From NCBI GenBank assembly GCA_963669155.1, contig OZ022597.1, forward strand, positions 752,377-816,376: 64,000 nucleotides of DNA, given 5' to 3'. How positions within the stretch are numbered: position 1 is the first letter of the stretch; the number at the start of each line of letters is the position of its first letter. The notes beneath the pieces are model-generated. The model saw nothing but the letters and a program-made list of their open reading frames with translations, ran no database searches and was not told where the DNA came from. Shown one piece after another: positions 59,401 to 64,000 of this stretch. The position numbers were made by a program, and so were the translations under genes. The stretch is from Arbacia lixula (taxonomy: Eukaryota; Echinodermata; Echinoidea; Arbacioida; Arbaciidae).

Positions 59401-62400
59401 GGTAATAGCACATCTGTTGATAAGGATGATAAGGTCAAAGGTCATCTTGGCACTATATTAGATATTTGGAAAATCTGTTTATCGATTGCAAAATCAGGCG
59501 AGATTTGTGGTTCGTGATCCACCTTGTTTAAGTTTATCTGCAAAATTATACATCTTTTTAGTCATATGCTATTTAATCTCCTGTTCTGTCTCTGTATGTG
59601 GTCCATATCCTTAACATTGGTTTAATGTAACATGTGTACTGTGCAATGACAACAATTACTGACGTGAAACATCCGATTTTGTCTGTAGAATCACAAAAGT
59701 AATTTCACTCACTCACTTATAGTTATTGTAGCCAACAAATCGCTCTTCATAGCTTTTGTGACGGTATCAGATTTATACCCCATACCGGTAGTTTGTTCAG
59801 ACCAGGGGCTAATTTGTATGCCCTAATTCATGAAACTAGCACCCTGTACTATCTACATGTACTATATCATCTACACAGGGGCCCTATCCTGTATTGCAGA
59901 GACAAAGACCATGTCTTAATTTATGAAAATACATAGAAAAATTTGTTTCCTTCGAGTGATAACCATGAATTGTGGGTTTGCTCCTGTAATCTGATAATGG
60001 TACAAAACCCTTATCTATGTTATGGATCCTGTCATTCGACAGAGCTGCCCATAAAGGCCTGAAGGGTAATTGACTTCAAATTAGGAAAAAAATTATCTTT
60101 TGGAATTGGCTAATATTGCTCAATTTCTTATAAATTTGCTTTATTGTTTCCTACTATTTTCCGTACCTTTCTGCTTTTCTCCTTTATTCTGATAGTGGCA
60201 CGAAACGCTTCTTTATGTCAAGAGCCGAATTGAAGAGAACACAGGCTGTACTTTCAACTCTTGTCTGCTCAACTTCTACCGCAACGGGAAAGACCATGTT
60301 TCCTGGCATAGCGACGATGAGCCGTCATTGGGGTCCAAGCCCACCATTGCCTCAATCTCACTCGGAGACTCCAGGGTTTTTGAGATGAGAAAGAAACCTC
60401 CGCCAGTAAGTTTGATTCAGCTTGAGAGATACAGCGGGATTAAAGTGAATCTTACAGCTGTCATTACTGAAATAACCCGTTAAAGACAGGATGTCATGAA
60501 ACTTGGCAGGAATCAGCAGTATACCCTCACAATAGCTGGATCTAGAGTTTGGAATACACTCCCCTCTTCCATCCGAACAACACCGACCATATCATCTTTC
60601 AAACGACAACTCAAGTCATATCTTTTTCCAAATATCTAGTTTTATATTTTCATTTATTTAATGTGTATTTGTTTTGATGATTTTTGCTATCACTATTTGG
60701 TTTGACTTGGCTAACCCATCTGGGGCCTGGTGGCCTCAAGTGCTATACTAGAGCTTCTGTGAATAATGTGCTGACCGGGCTTGTCCCTTAAATTGTTGGT
60801 GAACGAAGCAGCAAGCAAGAGGCCACCAGGATCATCTGGCACAGTTGAGAACTCCAATGGTTGATGCAATTTAATGTATATATTTATATTTCATATCTGA
60901 TTGTAAGCGCTGTGATACTTTTTGTGTATAGCGCAGATAAATAACCATTATTATTATTATTATTATGAAATCTCACAATTATAGCTTCCCAAATATTTTC
61001 AGGAAAAATGAAAAGCTGTCCTTGTGTACGTTTGAACTGCGGGAAGCACAAGTGGGACATGATTGGTTTGGCCGAAACAGAGAGATGGTGAAGGACTGGT
61101 TGAATTGAGAGGTGGTTCTTGGCTCTATAACAAAGGGAAATCAGAAGATGATAGAAATGCTAATAAAAGGAGTGGGTTTTCTTATCCATCCTGACTTCAA
61201 GGATTATATCAAGGAAGTTTCAAGTTATTCAAACAGAGTGGTGACCTTAAACTAAGCCTGAGTCATATCGATTTTTTCAGAAACCGGTGTTCGATGGCTT
61301 TGTGTCGATCGAACATCGATGCATCGATACATGACGTCATCCAGCCACTGCCAAGAGTCAATTTATGAATGAAAATATAGTAAGCATGTGCAGTGCAAGC
61401 CTTCCATTTCCCCACACAGTATTCCACCAAAACAAGTGTGCAATTCTCTATCACCTCGTACCAAAATCGACCTAGAATTTCACTTTCCTATATTTTATAT
61501 GAATTATGAAAGGTATTCTCGGAAAATCTATTTTCTCACCGATACCGCACATGTAAGCGAATTTCGATTACTTCTTGTTTTTCCGTCAAAATCGTACAAA
61601 TTTTCCCTTTAAAGCCATAAGTGCATGCATTATGTAGTGCTGGGTGTCATTCTCCAAAACAACAACCCACGAAGATGCAACCCCTTCACTCGCAAAAAGT
61701 ATTCTTACATGAAAATATAAGCTTATACAGTATTCATGTGTACACAAGTGATTGTTTATACTCGCAAGGACTTTGTTACAACAATCATGTACTCTGCTAT
61801 TTATTTGTACAAAAGTTATTGTGGAAAATAAACTAAATTTTTAATAGATTAATGAGCTAATAAAATGTTGTTGTTTTCTTGGCAAAGGAGGAAAATGGAG
61901 ACTTCACATATGTAGAGAAGCTGCGGATTCCGCTGACTCATGGCAGTCTGCTGATGATGGAGGGCGCTTCACAAGAAGATTGGCAGGTGAGCACGTCAAT
62001 CCTCCTTTAGAGACAGTGAGGGCGTCCCATTTGCAAAAGTCATGAGACTCGGCAGGAATCAGCAGTATACCCGATAAATGTGTGTGAAACCTCATAGTCA
62101 TACCCTCATGAATATTTTCAAGAAAAGTGGAAAACCATTGATGTGTACATTTGAAATGTAGCCGCCATAGACTACATTCACAATCAGATTGCCCTTGTTA
62201 GTGCGCATTGTGCAGGGCACCGCCGGCATTGCTCCCAATGAACACATACACTGTAGTGCGGAATCATTTTGCGCGGGTTTCTGTACAAAATACTGCTTTT
62301 CCTCTAGTGCATGCCTGTCAAAACGAGCTTAGCCATACGCTGGGGGTGTTTCACCAAGCTGTTCTTAGGCTACAAACGACTTTATGCATGACTAGTGACC

Positions 62401-63029
62401 ATTTCTTGTGGTAAATCAGATTCCCAATGAATTTGATTCCCATCAGCTTAAATTGGTATCTGATCTTATTCAATCAAAGCTCTTTTTGTAATCTGAATAC
62501 AAAGTGTATTATTTGTCAAATTTGATTAGGATTGTTGGAAATTAAGTCCCACTATATTCAAACAGGAACAAATAGGGGTATCTGATAAAGCACAAGAAGG
62601 GGTCACCAGTCATGGGTAAAGACGTTCTTACTTTATGAACAGCTTGGTGAAACTCCCCCCAGGCCTGATAGGGTTAAACTTTACAGGTCACAGGGAGAAG
62701 ACCTTGTGTCAAATCAAGGAAAGCATGGAGGGAAATCATAGAAGAAGATGTCAAAACATCTGGTATTGCCCACATGGATCCCACGGACAGGAAAGAAAGT
62801 GGAGAGAAGCCATTAAAGAAATTAAATGTCAAACTTTACAAATTAGGACAAATGATGATGATGTCTAAATTTCTTCATTGATGTTATTTGGTATTATTAT
62901 TGCTGTTATTATCGTTATAGCTGACACATCTTTTATTTCTTTCACTCCCAGCACCAGATTCCAAGGGAGTACCATGACCGAGACGCGAGGATCAACCTGA
63001 CGTTCAGAACGATCTATTCAGGAGACTGA
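53394..63029 (+). CDS. ALKBH3: AlkB homologue 3, Fe(II)/2-oxoglutarate dioxygenase, eight exons (complete)
   Basis: ALKBH3 oxidatively removes methyl groups such as 1-methyladenine and 3-methylcytosine from single-stranded DNA and RNA. Exons: 53394-53468, 55192-55409, 56367-56414, 57659-57762, 58933-59021, 60196-60405, 61888-61986, 62952-63029. All are GT-AG and in phase, giving 921 nt and 306 residues (human 286). Signatures: MAENKRQRARIQGSWAA start, EPRLTCWFGEHPYAYSKVRW, IEENTGCTFNSCLLNFYRNG, WHSDDEPSLG (Fe ligands His216 and Asp218), RVFEMRKKPPPEENGDFTYV, HGSLLMMEGASQEDWQH (His282), and RINLTFR with 2-oxoglutarate-binding Arg294 and Arg300 at the family spacing. The start is fixed by an in-frame TAA at 53382. 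Residues 26-95 are low complexity. WHSDDEPSLG and EMRKKPPPEENGD favour ALKBH3 over ALKBH2. Confidence 0.96.
53772..53935. mobile_element. Palindromic MITE in ALKBH3 intron 1
   Basis: GGGCATTTCATGAAAGTTGT then CAGCACTGA, mirrored by TCAGTGCTG then ACAACTTTCATGAAATGCCC. Arms of about 29 bp are perfect. Confidence 0.88.
53932..54002. mobile_element. Half copy of the TTTCACCAAGCTGTT MITE family
   Basis: Matches the right arm of 62339-62663: CCAGTCATGGGTAAA, GTCGTTTGTAGCTTACAAGC, AGCTTGGTAAAACA. It directly follows the preceding MITE. Confidence 0.65.
54222..55108. mobile_element. Inverted-repeat element, AGGGCATA...GTACTGGGAAGAC family
   Basis: Ends AGGGCATAATGTACTGGGAA and TTCCCAGTACAGTATATGCC(CT) are inverted, and the repeat continues about 60 bp (TCTTCTTGCCAATTGTCT / AGACCATTGGCAAGAAGA). 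It lies between two halves of a 7912-type MITE (left 54190-54221, right 55109-55145), so it is itself a nested insertion. No target duplication was resolved. A solo end is at 27755. Confidence 0.78.
55192..55409 (+). CDS. ALKBH3: ALKBH3 exon 2
   Basis: Encodes a proline-, serine- and glutamine-rich disordered segment, then LTFADTDLVRRVPEPKEI, which aligns with the VVRRAPEP region of the family. Acceptor TTTTACAG, donor GTGAGT. Confidence 0.9.
55791..56189. mobile_element. 399-bp element with 21-bp inverted ends and telomere-like interior
   Basis: ATTCTCCCTATCGCATATAG(C) is mirrored perfectly at the right end. The interior at about 55949-56031 is a degenerate CCCTAA/CCCTGA array. In ALKBH3 intron 2. 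Confidence 0.75.
56367..56414 (+). CDS. ALKBH3: ALKBH3 exon 3
   Basis: A 48-nt exon encoding KDGSYVISSEPGGEA. Acceptor TTTCCAG, donor GTGAGT. Its size and phase fit exactly between neighbours. Confidence 0.9.
56594..56827. mobile_element. Palindromic purine/pyrimidine MITE, copy 2
   Basis: Same family as 40271-40489; ends CACTGCAGCTCAAAGGAATT and TTTGACCTGTAGTGTA. In ALKBH3 intron 3. Confidence 0.85.
57659..57762 (+). CDS. ALKBH3: ALKBH3 exon 4
   Basis: Encodes VTLTREFLLAEEADYVFATL then REEIPWTQKQNTLQ, matching the AlkB helix before the nucleotide-recognition lid. Acceptor ATGATAG, donor GTATTG. Confidence 0.92.
57763..58413. other. ALKBH3 intron 4, first part
   Basis: Contains a local duplication of AAGAGC(T/C)G(T/C)T(C/T)AGAGAG near 58178 and 58320. 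No gene. Confidence 0.5.
58414..58878. mobile_element. Kolobok-like TTAA MITE
   Basis: The right end CTTCAGGGTGGACTATCCCT is followed by TTAA. The left end CCAAAGGGAAAGCTCACCTT is the inverted counterpart with a mutated TTAA. In ALKBH3 intron 4. Confidence 0.75.
58933..59021 (+). CDS. ALKBH3: ALKBH3 exon 5
   Basis: Encodes QTHNEPRLTCWFGEHPYAYS then KVRWEANTE. Acceptor CTCCAAG, donor GTTAGT. Confidence 0.93.
59053..59529 (+). repeat. TCTCGCCTGAACAAAG dispersed repeat, copy 3
   Basis: A shorter, more diverged copy in ALKBH3 intron 5 with two internal units. The right-end palindrome is mutated (GGTTCGTGATCCACC). Confidence 0.75.
59530..60195. other. ALKBH3 intron 5, second part: nothing recognised
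   Basis: AT-rich intron with no repeat family identified by eye. Confidence 0.5.
60196..60405 (+). CDS. ALKBH3: ALKBH3 exon 6 (Fe-binding HxD)
   Basis: 70 codons including WHETLLYVKSRIEENTGCTF, the metal-binding HSD in VSWHSDDEPSLG, and IASISLGDSRVFEMRKKPPP. Donor GTAAGT. Confidence 0.96.
60527..60966 (+). mobile_element. 3' fragment of a second LINE with ATT-repeat tail
   Basis: Reads AGSRVWNTLPSSIRTTPTIS then SFKRQLKSYLF and stop, the conserved C-terminus of CR1/L2-type ORF2. A 3' UTR follows, ending in a small stem (GTAAGCGCTGTGATAC...TATAGCGC) and (ATT)n. It is a 5'-truncated insertion, unrelated in detail to the full LINE at 14-18.9 kb, and lies inside another dispersed repeat. Confidence 0.8.
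61253..61595 (+). mobile_element. Truncated copy of the hAT-like element
   Basis: Starts TAAGCCTGAGTCATATCGAT exactly as at 19229. It lacks an internal block after the CATCGATGCATCGA segment and stops after TTTTTCCGTCAAAATCGTAC. The right end is missing, so no target duplication is visible. Confidence 0.85.
61888..61986 (+). CDS. ALKBH3: ALKBH3 exon 7
   Basis: 33 codons EENGDFTYVEKLRIPLTHGS then LLMMEGASQEDWQ. Acceptor GGCAAAG, donor GTGAGC. Confidence 0.95.
62020..62150 (+). repeat. Dispersed repeat ACTCGGCAGGAATCAGCAGT
   Basis: Shares GGCAGGAATCAGCAGTATAC with 60505-60527, and continues as AATATTTTCA(A/G)GAAAA, shared with 60990-61010. An inverted copy lies at 63880-63990. Confidence 0.65.
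62339..62663. mobile_element. TTTCACCAAGCTGTT family MITE, full copy
   Basis: TGGGGGTGTTTCACCAAGCT ... AGCTTGGTGAAACTCCCCCC(A), with ACAAACGACTTTA-type inner arms. In ALKBH3 intron 7. Confidence 0.8.
62952..63029 (+). CDS. ALKBH3: ALKBH3 exon 8 and stop
   Basis: HQIPREYHDRDARINLTFRT then IYSGD-TGA. It carries the distal iron-ligand His and both 2-oxoglutarate arginines. Acceptor CTCCCAG. Confidence 0.96.
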   Translation, partial: HQIPREYHDRDARINLTFRTIYSGD

Positions 63030-63289
63030 GGAAATCACACGGCTCAGCCAATCACACGGCTCAGCCAGTAATTAAAGGGGTACAGTGTAGTTCATTCTTG
63101 AAATATGTCTCTTTGAAACAAAGCAACTCAGTGAAAGTTATGACACTTGAAACATGTGTCTTTCAAATGAAGCTCTAACTTATTGAGAAGTTGTTAATTG
63201 GGTAAAGGGGTGGGGGGGGGGGGGGAGGGGGATGGGGAGGAGCAGTACGCAAGCAGAAGATTCCACACATTTGCCGTATTTTGGTTCAA
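63030..63289. other. ALKBH3 3' flank
   Basis: No gene. A G15-type tract lies near 63211-63226. Confidence 0.5.
63071..63076 (+). terminator. Candidate ALKBH3 polyadenylation signal
   Basis: ATTAAA, 42 bp past the stop codon. It overlaps a TTAAAGGGG motif that could instead be a transposon end. Confidence 0.25.
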
Positions 63290-63425
63290 ACATTCGAAGA
63301 CAGGGTAGCCCTTTTGCCTGTCCATTTTCGTTTTAATCATGGAAAATGGAAGAAAATAATATATATGAACTTCTTTTCCAATTATAGAATTGGAAACTGA
63401 CTTGAAGGAGAATCTTATTGATTGC
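63290..63425. repeat. Dispersed AAAAGGGCTACCC family (representative copy)
   Basis: GGGTAGCCCTTTTGCCTGTC ... ATGGAAGAAAATAAT ... GGAAACTGACTTGAAGG. Related segments at about 24201-24245, 39880-39975, 45150-45185, 47440-47500 and 55545-55665. Type not assigned. Confidence 0.65.
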
Positions 63426-63590
63426 TAGATTTCCAGTAGGTTTTGGGCGGTTCGTCCAAAACCTAGAGCCTAGAGACTGGAGACTGCAGTACGCAATAGC
63501 ACACATGACAGCTTTTCTTACCACACAGTGATGCGATGAGGCAAGTGACGCACCCCTGAGCGATACACACTGAACGTTGCAACACGTATA

Positions 63591-63806
63591 CACTACAGCT
63601 CAAAGGAATTGGCATAGGGAAAGGGAAAGGGAAGAAAGGGAAGTGGCCGCAGTTTTAAACCGCTGAATATTTTGTCTAGTTCAGCATAAAAAAGGTTGAT
63701 ATTTAATGGCTAATGCATCTTGTTTCATGCTAAACTGGACAAAACTGCAGCTCCTTCCCTTTCTTCTCTATCCCTTTCCCTATGCCCATTCCTTTGAGCT
63801 GTAGTG
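63591..63806. mobile_element. Palindromic purine/pyrimidine MITE, copy 3
   Basis: Same family, with CACTACAGCTCAAAGG ... CCTTTGAGCTGTAGTG ends flanked by TA on both sides. This suggests a TA target duplication. Confidence 0.85.
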
Positions 63807-64000
63807 TATGAATGTAGACCATGGTCACTACGTTTCAAACATAAACAGGGATAGTTTTTCATTTTTCCTGCAAAGGTTTGTGAGGCTGTGACTGTGAGAT
63901 TTTATACACATCATATTTAGGGTATACTGCTGATTTCTGCAGAGTTGCATGACTCTTGCAAATGGGCGACCCTGTCTAAAACCTTTTCTTGTGTCACAAT

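Noticed and set aside
1-64000. A new multi-gene defence or biosynthetic system
   Set aside because: All well-supported non-transposon coding sequence resolves to four known, unrelated animal genes; no clustered unknown genes remain.

Overview
This is a window of intron-rich, AT-rich eukaryotic nuclear DNA. It contains four animal genes and a dense mix of small transposons and tandem repeats. BORCS5 and PRELID2 homologues place it in an animal. The repeat load (CR1/L2-like LINE, many short inverted-repeat elements, long poly-dG/poly-dC tracts, abundant ACATGTAC palindromes) fits an invertebrate deuterostome. A sea-urchin-like echinoderm is my best guess, but the species is inference only. I saw no rRNA gene, no convincing tRNA, no CRISPR array and no bacterial-type operon.

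Layout. Transaldolase (TALDO1, + strand, nine coding exons, 869-28794) fills the left half; its 21-kb first intron holds most of the mobile elements. PRELID2 (- strand, six exons, 44387 down to 36645) converges on it, about 7.9 kb from stop to stop. BORCS5 (- strand, four exons, 52043 down to 49194) lies upstream of PRELID2 on the same strand. ALKBH3 (+ strand, eight exons, 53394-63029) starts 1,350 bp from the BORCS5 start codon in head-to-head arrangement. All four were assembled by hand from reading-frame continuity, GT-AG junctions and phase matching. Each gives a full-length protein with no internal stop: 330, 185, 251 and 306 residues.

The four genes share no pathway. TALDO1 is in the non-oxidative pentose phosphate pathway, PRELID2 is a PRELI-domain mitochondrial lipid-transfer-type protein, BORCS5 is a lysosome-positioning BORC subunit, and ALKBH3 is an Fe(II)/2-oxoglutarate nucleic-acid demethylase.

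Mobile DNA. The main items are a structurally intact two-ORF LINE (about 14.1-18.86 kb); a non-autonomous hAT-like element with an 8-bp target duplication (19229-20269); several TTAA-flanked elements, one carrying a CpG-rich interior and one inserted inside another repeat; and many palindromic MITE families in two or three copies each, some nested.

The most unusual signals are: (i) coding-exon edges copied in tandem into adjacent introns, namely the TALDO1 exon 6 acceptor and the PRELID2 exon 4 donor, creating arrays of decoy splice sites; (ii) a 157-bp tandem array in which each of six monomers carries four same-strand AGGTCA half-sites, with related DR1 motifs in two other repeat types; (iii) a TTAA-bounded element with a CpG-rich cargo. 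I found no evidence for a wholly new multi-gene system.
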